Assembly (NCBI GenBank): GCA_963922205.1
Contig: CAWUHX010000149.1
Span: forward strand, 186,001 to 250,000
Reading direction: 5' to 3'
From: Romanomermis culicivorax
Taxonomy: Eukaryota; Nematoda; Enoplea; Mermithida; Mermithidae
Length of the DNA: 64,000 bases
Shown: piece after piece, positions 22,630 through 35,170 of the stretch
How the letters are laid out: each line of letters opens with the position of its first letter
Position numbering within the stretch: position 1 is the stretch's first letter
Position numbers and translations under genes: made by a program
The notes under the pieces: model-generated
What the model was told of the DNA's origin: nothing
The model's database searches: none
What the model saw: only the letters and a program-made list of their open reading frames with translations

Positions 22630-25600
22630 ATGCCGAACGAAAACATTTGCCAGGTTTTGCCTCTGTTACCTTTATCGCCTACTGAGAATAAACTTCGGCG
22701 GACGATTTTTCACGTGAAATTAACCGATGCCAGTCGTTCGGCGTTAGAAAACTTACTCAAATCTAAAAATGCCAATCAATCGCCGATCGCAAATGTAGAG
22801 ATCAAAGATAATGAGGGTCGCCTTACTTTTAACGCAGGTAATAATTTTCTTAACATTATTTCAAGTTCTGTGAACAAAATGTCGAAAGCTTAAGTTAATT
22901 CTGTTAGAGGTTTTAAAAATCTCAGTCTTTTTTATGTTAACAGGTAGATTTTTTTCTGCGCGCGTCTTTCTGCTCAAGGTATCTCTGCACCGGATAAATT
23001 TTTCTTTTTAAAATAAAAATAATTTTAAAAACAGTAATTGCAGTAGTTTATTCAAAGTCTTTTTCATGTGCTGAGAAGGAATTTTTCTCTGCTTGGTTAC
23101 CGTTAAATTAATTAACCATAAATGTAATTAAAATTTCACGTCTTTCAAGTATTCTGAGTAATTTTAAAAACGTAAAAATTATCAAGATTTAAAACCAAGA
23201 AGTATGTAAAGCATGACAAATTCAACAATGCCACAATTGAACAGGTGAACTTAACGAGCAAGACTGTGGCGCAAAAGACGTTGGGCATAGCGCTGGTAAA
23301 TTTTGACATTTCAGCTTGTTAGATGATCAGAAAATGCACCTTTTATCGATTCCCTCGATAGAAGCACCCAAAATTTCGATTAATTCTCGATCAAAAATTT
23401 CTGTCATTCAAAAAATACCCAAAAAAACTTTCTGCACGGCCGAGAAAACAGTGCGCTGTGCATAAAAAAGCCTGTTAATAGGTGGTCGAGGAAATGGGTC
23501 GAACAGTAGCGGAACTAGCTTCCGTTTCGCCGTCAGTGATATCAACTCCGAGTTGGCAAAGGGTCAAATGCAAACGTTGCGACAAAAGAACAGAACCTCC
23601 GATTCATTTATTTTAAATTCAATGGGAGAAATAACGCAGAGAGTCAAGATCTTAACCACAGACAAAGAATCATTTGAATCAACAAAGTTGAAGGTACATA
23701 ATCTTACCGCAAAATTGTTCCACTCAACTTTAACGTTTTTCTAGGCCAAAAATGAAGCGGATAAAGTCAAAAAACACGCCGAAAAAATATCAGTCAAAGT
23801 TGATGGAAGTCACTCGGTGAAAAAACAGTTAGGATCGAAATCGAAATTGTTACAGAAGTTAGTCTCAGCCGAACGCCATTCTACAGGCGGAGGCGCTCAC
23901 GCAGATCGACCTTCTACGCCATCGTCGTTCGGTACATTAACGAACGCCATTTCCGGTAGCGGTGCTTCAAAATTCGGCGATGTGGCACGAAAGCCTCTTC
24001 GGCAGAGAATAATACAACATTTAGCGGCCAGGTAAAGGACTGAGCATACAATAAAAGTTGATGAAAGATGTCAATTGTTTTGTTAAAAACGATCGAAAGT
24101 CGAGTAATATCAAGTTGTGGACAGATTTCAGGTTGAAGAAGTTATTTTGTTTAGTCTAATCATTTTTCATAATCTTCGTGCTCATTAGTTGAATTAGCTC
24201 TGAACCGAATAAAAATCAAGAGGCTCCATCATACATTTAACAGAGAACCGAGGTCTGGGGGGCATCCACTGGCTAAAATTTCAGAGGTATTCATTGGAAA
24301 AAAATTCTATTTTTTCGCTTAAAGCCTGAAAAACGATTCAAAAAATAGGAATTTTTATCTAAAAATGCATTAAAACATGTATTTATAACGCGGTGCACCG
24401 AAAAAATGCACATTTATGACCATACATGTAACGGAGCTCCGAGGTCTGGGGGGGGGGGGTTGGAGCACTTTTTTGGGGCCGGAGGTCAGTAATTCCCAAA
24501 ATTTTGGGGGGAGGGGTCCCTGAAGGAAAAAAAATCGATTTTTTCCATGAAAAATGTTTGAAAAACGGTTTAAAAAGTAGTAATTTTTGGCTAAAACATG
24601 ATAAAATATGTACTTATGGTGCGAAGCGCCGAGAAAATTGACGTTTTTGACCATTTTTTGTTCAAAAATTGACATTTTTCATGGAAAAAATGACATTTTC
24701 CAGTATTTTTCCGACTAAAACTATGGGGGTCCCTAGGGCTACCATATGGCTAGCCATAGGATTGGAAAATCCTGGGGAGGGTCGCCCAATGGCTAGCCAT
24801 ATGGTCGACGATTTCTGGGAGGGGAGTTCCCATAGCACTTCCCCCCCCCCCAATTACATGTATGTTTATGACCGTTTCTGTTCAACATTCTACAGTTTTT
24901 TTCGACCAAGAGGATGGGATGGGATTACCATGTTTCAGCCGTAGTATGATTGGCGAATCTTGGGAGTCACCATATTGCCAGCCATTTGTCCGAACATTTT
25001 TATGGACAGCTTCTTATGGTACGTACACCACTTGTATATGGGCTGTGTAGAGATGTATCGGGGACCCCGACACGAAATGAGACCCGAAATTACTCGATCA
25101 TTTTGCCGGACCTAGACCCTATATTCTTAAAATTTTAGACTTAGAACCGATATTCTTAAAATTTTGGAACCTGACCCCAAAAAATTGTTACACTTCTGAT
25201 TCGGGTCTGATGTAGGACTTAGTCATTCGGCTGAAAACAAGTACCCATGTTGAAGAATGTGATGACAGACACAGCAATTAACTATTGAAATATGAAAAGT
25301 AACAGATCAACACTTTATTTCTTAGATAATTGTAAGACTGACTTAGAAATGCTGGACTTTTCATGTTTTACACCTCTTGAAGTGTCCAGAAGGAAGCGGA
25401 AAAAGCCGGAAAAAACCATTTAAATCACTTTTCCCTAGGATTCCCCAGTATTTTTTCATCATTTTTGTAGGCATTAATGTCCAACATATTGTGCTAATTT
25501 TGATCCAATTTTTGTACCATTTTGAGGGAATTATAGCGATTGGGGCGCATTGCACTGTCCTTCAAATATCTTTTCGAATCTGAGTAAATCCCCAACCAAT

Positions 25601-28600
25601 AAAGTTCAGCGAAATTAGGATTAGTCATTACCTATATAGTGAATTAGAAGAAAAAATGTATCTTGAAGTCTTGGTAAATTTTCATTTATTTAGCTTTAGT
25701 AAATTGCTGCATGCATGCAATGACATGCCACAAATGAAAGGCCAAAAATTTTTTAAATTTTAATTAAATTTCAGAAACTTAGTCATTTCTTGACATTTAT
25801 TTACAGAAAAAAGCAAATTATTGCAGTGCACTTTGTTGCAGCTAAAAGGCACTACAATCGACTATCATTTCATTTATCTTCATCTGGCTAACCTCAAGTG
25901 TTGTGAAACGGGGTGCTTTCAATTTGCACAATACTCAGCATATAAAACCACTCAGAATATCTCATTTTCAGATATTATTTATTTCCAACTTATCTTAGGT
26001 CAATGGAGCAGTAGGCCAAATATCTCAGAAATCTTGTCTGAATGATGTCACACAGAATAGGATGTGGAAAAATATCACGGATTCGGACCCAAAATGAGAT
26101 ACGAAATTACCCGATTATTTTCCTGTACCCGGACCCAATATTCCCAAAATTTTGGACTCGGACCCGATATTCTTAAAATTTTGGACCCGATACATCTCTA
26201 GGGCTCTGATATTTTACTTTGAAATGACTTTCATATTGGGAGAATTATGTAAATTTTTAGATTTTTCTGTTCCTGCACGGGACATAGCTTTCTCTTATGC
26301 CTAATTTTTCTCCTTGCTTGCTACCCGACAACTAGTACCATTTTTCAGATCTTACAAAGCAAACGATTTATTAGCTAGACTTACTAAGGAATCCATCACG
26401 GACGAAGATCGTTCTCTTTTCGATGCCACATTCCAAGAAGTGACGCAACCGAAACAAAGTAATAATTCGTCGCCGCCCGACAGCGCTCTAAATGGTGATT
26501 TCGAGCTAAAATCGTCCTGTTGGGCTGAGGTACGTACCGATTGGTCCTATTACGACAAATGGGACTCTGAATTGGTGAAAAAGAATATTGCGGCGAAATT
26601 GCTCAAGAATTCAGTCAACAGTGGTTCGTCCTGTCACGCTAAATCCGGTCTTTCGTCCGATATTGGTCGAAAAATGGATACGGGTAGTTCTTTTAGAAAG
26701 TCTGTGTACCATTTTTTGTTTTCGAGTTGGGCAAATTTATGCACATCATATGATTATAATCAGAGGTCCCAAGGTCGAAAATTTAGGTAGGGGTAAAATC
26801 GTAAATTTTAAGGGTAGTACTTGAAATATGCCCTGACCTTTTTTTTGCTCCCAACTTTTGCGAAGGAGGAGGGAGTTTAAGCACTCTAACCACATAATGT
26901 GGCTTTAGTATTATTAATCCCAGTAGACTATGAACTACGAGTTTGAAACCAAGTACCACTTCTGATCCACGTCAACAGACCTCACATGTCTCAACTCATA
27001 GCATGAAAGTATGCCACAGCTTGGGTAACCATATGCGCACAGAAGACCCGACGCAGAAGCGGGGAAAAGGAAAGGAGAGTATGAAGAGGCAGAATTTTAA
27101 GAACATAATGTTTTTCTTCACAAGGGGCGATTTTTTGATTAATCACATGTACATAAGTCATTATTTCATCTCCCAATTATATTTCTAATGATTTCCTACA
27201 AGTAGTATATATTAATGTGCTGATATCCTTTCCTAAAAATCGCTATATGGCACAGAAGTTGCATACTTTTCCATTATCATTTGCTCAGTAAATGTGTCAA
27301 AAAGAGCAGTGAGTAATTCCTCAGAATCACACATTCTGCAATTTTTCTCGAATTAGTATAACCTACTCTGAAGAGGATGAAGTCTACCAAAATTTTTTGC
27401 TATAGTGAGCTGTTTTTATGGGGGTAGTAAATGAATTTCCAAATCTAAGACGGGGGTAATACCCCCCCCCCCCATGGGGTGCTCTGATTATAATTTTTCA
27501 GAGCTTTTACCCAGTTTTACTGGAAATAATAATTAGGGATGTCCCGATACCGACCTTTTTGCCAGTACCGTAGTCTTATATGTAGTATGGAGGGAGCTAG
27601 AAAAAAATTTCGAAGACAGACAAAAGAAACAGACGGAAGCAGACTTTCTCAGACATCACATCCTGGAATGCAGAGTCAAGCAAAATCTTCGTTGTTGAAT
27701 TTAATGAAATTTTTAGTCAGGTGCATTGCATTCAATTGATTATAGCTGGAGATTTGGCCGGAATGCCTAAGTCATCCAAGGGACCACTAGATAACTCTGC
27801 TTCAAAGTGATGTTTTTGAAAAATATGTTAGTGGAAGATTGAATTCTTATTACATTGAAAATATATCTATTAGGTTAGAAGTTCTGATAAGCTAGCCAGG
27901 GAGCTTCCATGACCCCAATCAATTTATTTGTAGTCGGTAATAAAACATGTACTTATTTGTTCTGATGTCGAGTTCAGCTTGATCGATGCTTCAAAATGTT
28001 CATGCATAAGATAGGAAATTTGAAGCTGATCGTCAAACCTTTACTCTGAACGTTGATTTTGTTTTTACTTGCATTGTTGTTCGCATGCAAGGCATGTGTT
28101 AGAATTGCGGTTTTCCATTAAAAATTCACTTTTACAGTGCACAGAGCGTACTTTACGCTGTTTGTAGGGTGGTAGCAAAATCACCAGTACCAATATGGCT
28201 GGCACTGAGCGGTGCCAGACACCATGGCAGCGGTGCTTTTTCCTGGAACATCCCAAATGATAATCATTAAAATAAAAAAAGACTAATTTCATTCTCTACT
28301 CGTTAATTATCAATAACTTTTGCTAGATATCGGTTTTTGGAATTTGAGAAAAAGTATCATCTGGAAACCTTTGATATTCTGTGGCTTCAGCTGTCTTGTT
28401 TGTTCCTTCTACTATTTTCTAGGTAAAACACGTGTCGTTCCGCCCAGTCGTAAAGAAACCACTGCTCAAAATACAACCAATGATATGACGATGTCTCAGT
28501 CTTCTAACGTTATCGCTTCTTTTACGGATAATCACACCGGTGCAACTCCTAATGGCAATTTTTCCAACCCGCTCGATTCCATTTTACCAGAAATTTCAGC

Positions 28601-31600
28601 CGTCGAACCGACCACGAAAAAACGTATCGCTCAAAAGCGGCGCACCCCAACGGAAACCACTGATCCTAACGCCAATAAAAGATCTAGCAACGTATCGAAT
28701 ATGTCCAAAAAGTCTTCGTCAGATGTGAGTATAGTTTTTTGATGATATTTTTTCACTTTCTATTTTATCGCTTTTCTTTCTAATTTGTAATTTGTCTAAC
28801 CTCTAATATTAGATTAGAAGGTTTTCAAAGCCACCAATACTTTTATTTTTAGCGCATCTGCGTAAATATAGAGTTAATTAATTGCAAGGTTTCCAAATTT
28901 CATTGTGCAAAGCCAATAGAATATAAGATAAATATGCCTACTACTGTGAAGAATAATAGTTTTCTCGTAGAAATGCATGTTTGTTTATACAGGAACATCT
29001 TTTTCCATGCATCAATGTCCAAAAAATTCAAGCTTGGAATTTTGTATCCTTCTTCGTTAACCTATTTTCTGATCAGAAGTCAGTGACGAAAAAAATATCA
29101 TACAATTTCTTAGGTTTCAAATTTTCTTTTTATTCCATAGTAAGAATAATCCAAGTAATTCTATAAATAGGAAGTTTTTCTTGACTTACTGTTACAGATA
29201 AATTAGGTAATTAAAAGAATTTAGAATCTAACCTGTTCTTGCGTACAGCGCCTGACAATGTCTTTGAATTATATACTAATGGAATCGGTTAACCTATTAT
29301 TAATAACGTGAGTTGAGTGTGTATATCTCTCCTATTGAAAGTTATACAACTATTTCCAGGTAAAACATTTTGCAGTATGCATTGCAGAACGTATAGATTA
29401 ACACGTTTTAGTACGTAATGCCATTCCCGGGAAAGGAAACGGGCTTGTTGATTTATTACCAAAACGTTAAAAACAGCACAAAAAAGTTTAGAGGTGTTTA
29501 GTTTAAAAGCGATGAAGCTTTTTGAGAACCATTTTGCTTCGAACCTTTCTTTTGTTTTTCCTTACAGTATTAGCCCTCTTGATCGTTTTCTTGACGCGAT
29601 TGGATCCATCTACCACCAACGCTTACTAAAATTATTTGTTTAGAAATCGCTACTGTCCAAACCACAGTCCTCACCCAAAAATGCAACTTCTACCGTTTAC
29701 ACTAATCTCCTTAAATCTTCCAATAACGACGACTCTAATCGTAGTAGTCGACAAAATTCTCACCAAATTTTATCACTGAATAACGAACAACGCGCAAAAT
29801 CCAGCACGCCGTCGAACGCTGAAAACGCGACATTGTCTGCAATCAATTATCGTACACAATTTCCACCGATTGTCGACGAAGAACAGCGCAAAAAGTAAGA
29901 ATTTTAGTCTTGACAGTCAACATTTTTGTGGTTTTGATCGGCTCTAGCAGCACTTGTAAAATATTCGAGTATGTGATGAGAAATTTATGCAAATTTTTTT
30001 TGATGGAAAGTGTCTAAATTCTGGGCAACCTATGACATAATAAATCTTTCTGAATCACATAATTCGCGGATACTTTACATGTTTGATTAAGACCGCCCAA
30101 ATTTCAATGAAAAATTGAAAAATTGTCAAGCATACTACTACTATTCTTTTTTATTCACTAAGAATTCCAACTACTCCTATTTGTACACCTAGATTAGCTC
30201 GACAGAACTTACACATTCTTTGGTTGCCAATGTTCGTCTCCAGTATTAGAGTATCAGATATTAGGGTATCTCAGCGCGAATTATTGCATGATTAACCAAA
30301 TTTGAGTTTCAGAAGTTCAAAACCTGAAAATGTTTTGAGCATTAGGATCATTATTTATCTGCGTTTGGCTAAAGTGCGGTTTTTAGTAAGTCTAGTACCG
30401 CTATCCGGAGAGAGTTCCAGCAAGTTTCTCCGGATAACAATAATTCGGGAAGTTTATGACACGCTTTGAAAAATATTTTTGTAGTATTAGTTAGTGAAGG
30501 GATGATCATACAGTTGTAGCGTATACCTATTAATTTAGATGTCTCACATAAATTTTGCGTGCTTAGTAGCAAAACATTGTTGCTAACAAACCTTCTGCAA
30601 ATATGATAAGTGTAGAACAAACATGTTTTACTATTCTACTGACATTTCACTAAGTTTCCGATAGTTGTAGACTTGGTTGAAATTCTGATGACCATTTTGC
30701 CACCAGGTATAGATTAAATTATGTTTTAGGTACGTTAAATTTACGTATTCTATCGTGGTGTTTCAGCACGGTGCTAATGACAGGGTGGACAGCAATCAGG
30801 AAAATCGGGAACTAAACTTCGGAAAAATAGTGAAGTCTTTGTCATTGTCAGCAGACCTTATTGACAAGATTTTTTTAGAACGAGTCCCATCAACACTCGT
30901 GCTAATGAAAAAATATTTCATTAGCACAGTTAGCACGGTTGGCAATTGATACTCTGTCGATCTGAAACTGAGTTTCTCAATTCTAATAACCTGCTTTCAT
31001 TGTATTATCGACTCATGAAATCATGCTTAATGTTGATACTCTCAAAAACAGCTTGGCCCTCATCTGATTCAAATTAAATTAGCTCATTCCCACATTATGC
31101 ACTTGCTTAGTTGACCGACAAGTAAATATTTCATGGTTAGTTTGAAAGTAAAACTTTTATTAATCGCTTAAGTCACATTCTGTTTAGATAAAGGTTAACA
31201 CGTTTTCATTGTATCTGGAACTGCGCTACAACTTCAATAAACGTTCTCAATTGATTTCTCAGCACAATCAAAACAGCTGCTGTCAAACTACTTAACAAGT
31301 GTCCAAGATTTTAGAGTCGAAGCTGATTCAGATTCGAGCCACAAAACATGTTTTGTTTTTTCTTTCATACCGCTGTTGCAATTAATATTATTATTCTTAT
31401 TCATAAACACATTTTTGCAATGCACTGTTACTCACATCATGTAACAAGAAATTAATGTTACACAAAGCACCTTTCATCAGTTTTATGGTTTAGCCCTTCA
31501 TTGATCAATGCGACAAATCTTACTACATTACCATCTCTCAGTACCTGAAAATCGTAATTAAAAGTAAACTTTTAAAATGTTTTCTTGATCTCCATCAATG

Positions 31601-34600
31601 ATAAGGTTGTAACTATCATCGAGTTGGCAACAAAATCGTAATTACTCTCCAAAAACCGTTAAATATTAATAGTTAGAGAGAAAGAGACGAAATATAACTG
31701 CAGATACCCTAAAAAAATGGAATGTTAATTGAGTAATGGTACTACTAGGCATTCCAAGAACCGCTCATCAGCGAAATCCAGATTTTAAGTCGGCACAAAG
31801 CGCCGGAGAATTCTGATTTTCTCAACTTCAAAGTTTGTCTTATCATTCAACAATTCGGCTAGTTTTTAAATAAAAAACTACAGCATAACAATCGTAGTAG
31901 AAATTCTCTGCATTTTCCAGGATTTCAACGTTTTCCGAGTGAATAAAAAAATATCTATAAAATTTTTTCTGAAAAGTTTTCATTTTCAAAAACCAGGTAA
32001 AAAAGCATGATGTAGCATGAAAAACCTGGAAAAAACGGGAATCTCATTTCGGAAATTTGCTGGCCACCCTGTAATGAAACCAGAGCCGTGCAAATAGAAA
32101 TTTCAGACTTTACCACGCGTCTTATGACTGAAAGTGATAAATTTTCAAGGAAAGTTTGTGAAAAATAAGATAAAAGATATCAACGAATTGTGGTAGGAAA
32201 TCAAAAATCACCATTTTCTTACATTTATTCTATAATTTCCACAAAATAAAAAATCCATTCTGAACATACGTGTAATTGGGGGGAAGTGCTATGGGAACCC
32301 CCCCCCCCTCAGAAATCGTCGACCACATGGCTAGCCATTGGGCGACCGTCCCCCCCCCCCAGGATTTTCCAATCCCATGGCTAGCCATATGGTAGCTGCA
32401 GGAACCCCCATACTTTTTGTCGGAAAAATACTGAAAAATGTTAATTTTTTGATGAAAATGTCAATTTTTGAACAAAAAATGGTCAAAAATGTGGATTCTC
32501 TGGGCGCTTCGCGCCACGAATACATTTTTTCGGTCTTTTTTTGAGAAAATTACTATTTTTTGAACTATTTTTCGTAAAAAAAATCGATTTTTTTGCTTGA
32601 GAGACCCCTCCCCCCAAAATGTTGGGAATTACTGACCCCCGGCCCAAAAAAAGTCGTCCAACCCCCCCCCCCCCAGACCTCAGGGCTCCGTTACATGTAT
32701 GATTCTGAATGCTTTCTTATTCGTTCAAATTACTTTGAAGCATACATGTAACGGAGCTCCGAGGTCTGGAGGGGGGGTTGGAGCACTTTTTTGGGGCCGG
32801 GGGTCAGTAATTCCCAAAATTTTGGGGGAGGGGTCCCTGAAGGGAAAAAAATTCGATTTTTTCCATGAAAAATGTCCGAAAAACGGTTTGAAAAGTAGTA
32901 ATTTTTTCTAAAAAATGATAAAATATGTACTTATGGCGCGAAGCGCCGAGAAAATTGACGTTTTTGACCATTTTTTGTTCAAAAATTGACATTTTTCATG
33001 GAAAAAATGACATTTTTCAGTATTTTTCCGATTAAAACTATGGAGGTCCCTTGGGCTACCATATGGCTAGCCATAGGATTGGAAAATCCTGGGGGGGGGT
33101 CGCCCAATGGCTAACCATATGGTCGACGATTTCTGGGGGGGGGGGGGGGTTCAATCGACAAACTCAGACATGGTTTTTTCTTCAAGAAAAAGTCAAGTCA
33201 CAAATGCTAATTTTACAGTAAACTGAGTGAAAAGAATGTGTGCCCTCAAAACAATGTCTGGCTACAGGGTTGGTAATACTAAAGAAAATTTATTTGCAGG
33301 AAGAAAGTAGGCTTTCAAATCGCAGAATCTAAAAAATGTCGTGAAAACATTTCAAAATCAATTTAATAGAATTGTTTGTTTTAAAATGTATGCTTTGTAA
33401 TATTATACATGTTTATAGCCGCCTCTGGTCAGTGCTGAGCAATGATTGAAGTTCTTGCCGGTCGAAAAATCTATATTTTTAAGTGGTAGACTGATTTCTG
33501 AATTTTGCTTACCTTTCTTGTCTAAGGCCCAAATTACAGAACGCGGGTAAAATAAAAGTAAGGTAAAAGTAAAATCTCGGGTAATGTAACCCGTGTTTAA
33601 CCCGCCATTTTACCCGCCCTTTACCTACTATTTTACCTGTGATTCTATTCATCTTTAACCCGAAGTTTTACTTGCGATTTTACCCGTCTTTTACCAACGA
33701 TTTTACCCATGTTTAACTTGGAAATTTACCCGACTTTTTTAGTTTTCGTATTACAGATCGTAGGTAAGTGGCGGGTTACCCAACCCATCATTTTTATATA
33801 TGTTATTCATGGTGAGCTTGTTTTTAGTCATATGAACAGAGTATCCCAAAACTAAAATGCCGATATCTCACAACGAAACATTTCTTTCGGTTCAAAGCAA
33901 TAGCTCTCATGACTATGCGCTACTTCCCCGATTATGTGAGCCATCCGCTCATGCTCCTGTAACTGCAGCTATCCTGAAATAATTATTATGCTTTACTGTA
34001 TTGTGTGCAGGATAATTTAAATTTAATTAAAATAAATTAAATAAATTAATTAAAATTACGATAATTTAAATTTCGACGTGTATAAATAGACTGATTTTAT
34101 TACGAAAAAGAAAAGAATCCGGAAGTCGTTATCTTGTTGGATTGAAATACAATTCAAATTTTAGTAGCATCGTTTTATTTCAAGCATGGATTAGTCTTAT
34201 GTATTTTTGATCGGAATAGATGAAAACCGCTTCGCCATGGGTCTATTTTGTTCTACCTCTAGTTAGATTAACCTCATTTGTTCAATCCAGTCCAATTTGG
34301 TGCTTTAATTCTGAGATCGATATTATTCTGCAAAAATAGATCTTGAAATTTTTTCATTTGACCCAATTAACTGAGATTCTTATATGATTCATGAAACAAA
34401 TTTTTGAAGACATTCTGAAACGATTTCCAATCATTTTTTGCTTGAAAATTATTTGGCCCAGAGCATATTATACTTCGAAAAATCAGTATAACGAATATTT
34501 ATCGTTTCCCTCAATGTCCTTAGTAAGTAACTCAAAATTTTATGTTGATTGGCAGGGCAAGTTGAGACGAGATTAAGGTAATGCAGCGAAGTTGACATAT

Positions 34601-35170
34601 TTGACATTTAAAAAGCGATTTTGTCAGTTTTTTAAGGTACGGTAAGTTGAAGGTCGATGGCAACGAATTTTAAAAAAGTTAATCTTGAAAAATCTCTCAT
34701 TGCTCATGAACGAGGAATCAAATCTCTGTAGTAATTAATTACACTATCGGAAGCCCCATCATAAATAAAATCATTTGAGGTCAAATTCTACACAAAAAAT
34801 AAAACTGCAGGAGCAACTAGATTATGATTTTTTCCGCATGTCCGTATCCCCGTTTGACAGTATGCAGTCGAAAATTTACGTTTCCAGGTACAAAGCTATT
34901 TTCGACGCCGAATATCCGTCCTATATCAATATTTACGATCAACTAAGTCGGGCCTTGATGGATATCGAAAAATTGGGCGAACAATTGGAAAATTTGGCTC
35001 AAAACGAAAAATCGACCGACGAACACAAAGTCTTAGAAGCCGAAATTTATAAAAAATTCCGGAAATTCGAACAGGATCCAATTATGCAAAGGTATAAAGC
35101 CGACCACGATCGCTTACGTTCTAAATTGGCTGTTCTCAAAGAAAGAGTCAAAGAATACGATCAAAGATGA
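22630..35170 (+). CDS. ELL: ELL, RNA polymerase II elongation factor (complete, 7 coding exons)
   Basis: ELL raises the elongation rate of RNA polymerase II by suppressing pausing and is a subunit of the super elongation complex in the nucleus. Coding exons: 22630-22837, 23482-23693, 23745-24031, 26349-26683, 28423-28724, 29644-29894, 34888-35170. All junctions are GT..AG and in phase, totalling 1878 nt (625 residues). FHVKLTD at about residue 27 starts the N-terminal ELL domain, which continues through the winged-helix-like RQRIIQHLAAR and DLLARLTK segment (about 225-260). After a Ser/Asn-rich linker, the occludin/ELL domain fills about residues 518-625 (EEQRKKYKAIFDAEY to RVKEYDQR). The ATG leaves a short N-terminus like that of animal ELL; a noncoding 5' exon could precede it, since TTTTTAG lies just upstream. 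Length matches human ELL (621). Confidence 0.93.
24421..24864. mobile_element. CATACATGTAA MITE, copy 2 (ELL intron 3)
   Basis: Terminal CATACATGTAA inverted repeats with TTTATGAC duplicated exactly at 24413-24420 and 24865-24872. Inverted relative to copy 1. The GC hairpin is at 24618-24630. Confidence 0.92.
25048..26200. mobile_element. hAT-type element in ELL intron 3, 1153 bp
   Basis: Terminal repeats are TAGAGATGTATCGGG and its inverse. The flanking 8-mers GGGCTGTG (25040-25047) and GGGCTCTG (26201-26208) match at 7 of 8 positions. Subterminal words such as ATTCTTAAAATTTTGG with GACCCGATA are repeated at both ends. The middle (25600-26045) matches the dispersed repeat at 2800-3900. No transposase was seen. 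Confidence 0.82.
26761..27486. mobile_element. hAT-type element in ELL intron 4, 726 bp
   Basis: Ends are CAGAGGTCCC and, inverted, CAGAGCACCCC. ATTATAAT is duplicated exactly at 26753-26760 and 27487-27494. Non-coding. Together with the next element it makes up most of this intron. Confidence 0.82.
27534..28256. mobile_element. hAT-type element in ELL intron 4, 723 bp
   Basis: The left end is TAGGGATGTCCCGATACC and the right end is CATCCCAA. Flanking 8-mers ATAATAAT (27526-27533) and ATGATAAT (28257-28264) match at 7 of 8 positions. The inner ends share GGTACTGG/CCAGTACC-like words. No coding frame. Confidence 0.65.
30781..32071. mobile_element. hAT-like element in ELL intron 6, 1291 bp
   Basis: The ends are CAGGGTGGACAGCAA and, inverted, CAGGGTGGCCAGCAA. 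TAATGA lies on both outer sides, so the duplication is only partly preserved. A hairpin (GGCACAAAGCGCC) sits at 31792-31804 next to AGAATTCT. The flanking DNA (AATGAAACCAGAGCCGTG at 32073) is shared with the interior of the 18003-18690 element, implying insertion into an older repeat. Confidence 0.65.
32265..32701. mobile_element. CATACATGTAA MITE, copy 3 (ELL intron 6)
   Basis: Ends are CATACGTGTAA and, inverted, CATACATGTAA. ATTCTGAA is duplicated exactly at 32257-32264 and 32702-32709. The hairpin is at 32503-32515. Same orientation as copy 1. Confidence 0.92.
32741..33152. mobile_element. CATACATGTAA MITE, copy 4, right end lost
   Basis: Begins with CATACATGTAACGGAGCTCC, inverted relative to copy 3 and only 39 bp from it. 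It stops abruptly after the G-run near 33150, before the expected right terminus. The hairpin is at 32935-32947. With copy 3 it forms an almost 900-bp inverted repeat in the intron. Confidence 0.85.
33172..33262 (-). repeat. Fragment of CAAGCCTGTAG MITE family
   Basis: Read on the minus strand it matches the MITE at 15398 (CTGTAGCCAG, then GGGCACACATT, then TTTACTGTAAAATT). It abuts the broken end of MITE copy 4. Confidence 0.6.
33528..33785. repeat. Cluster of TTTTACCCG words, possible Harbinger end
   Basis: TAA followed by GGCCCAAATTACAG starts a stretch with many copies of TTTTACCCGC or its inverse. The start resembles the Harbinger-type ends elsewhere in the window, but no inverted partner was found. 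Confidence 0.4.
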
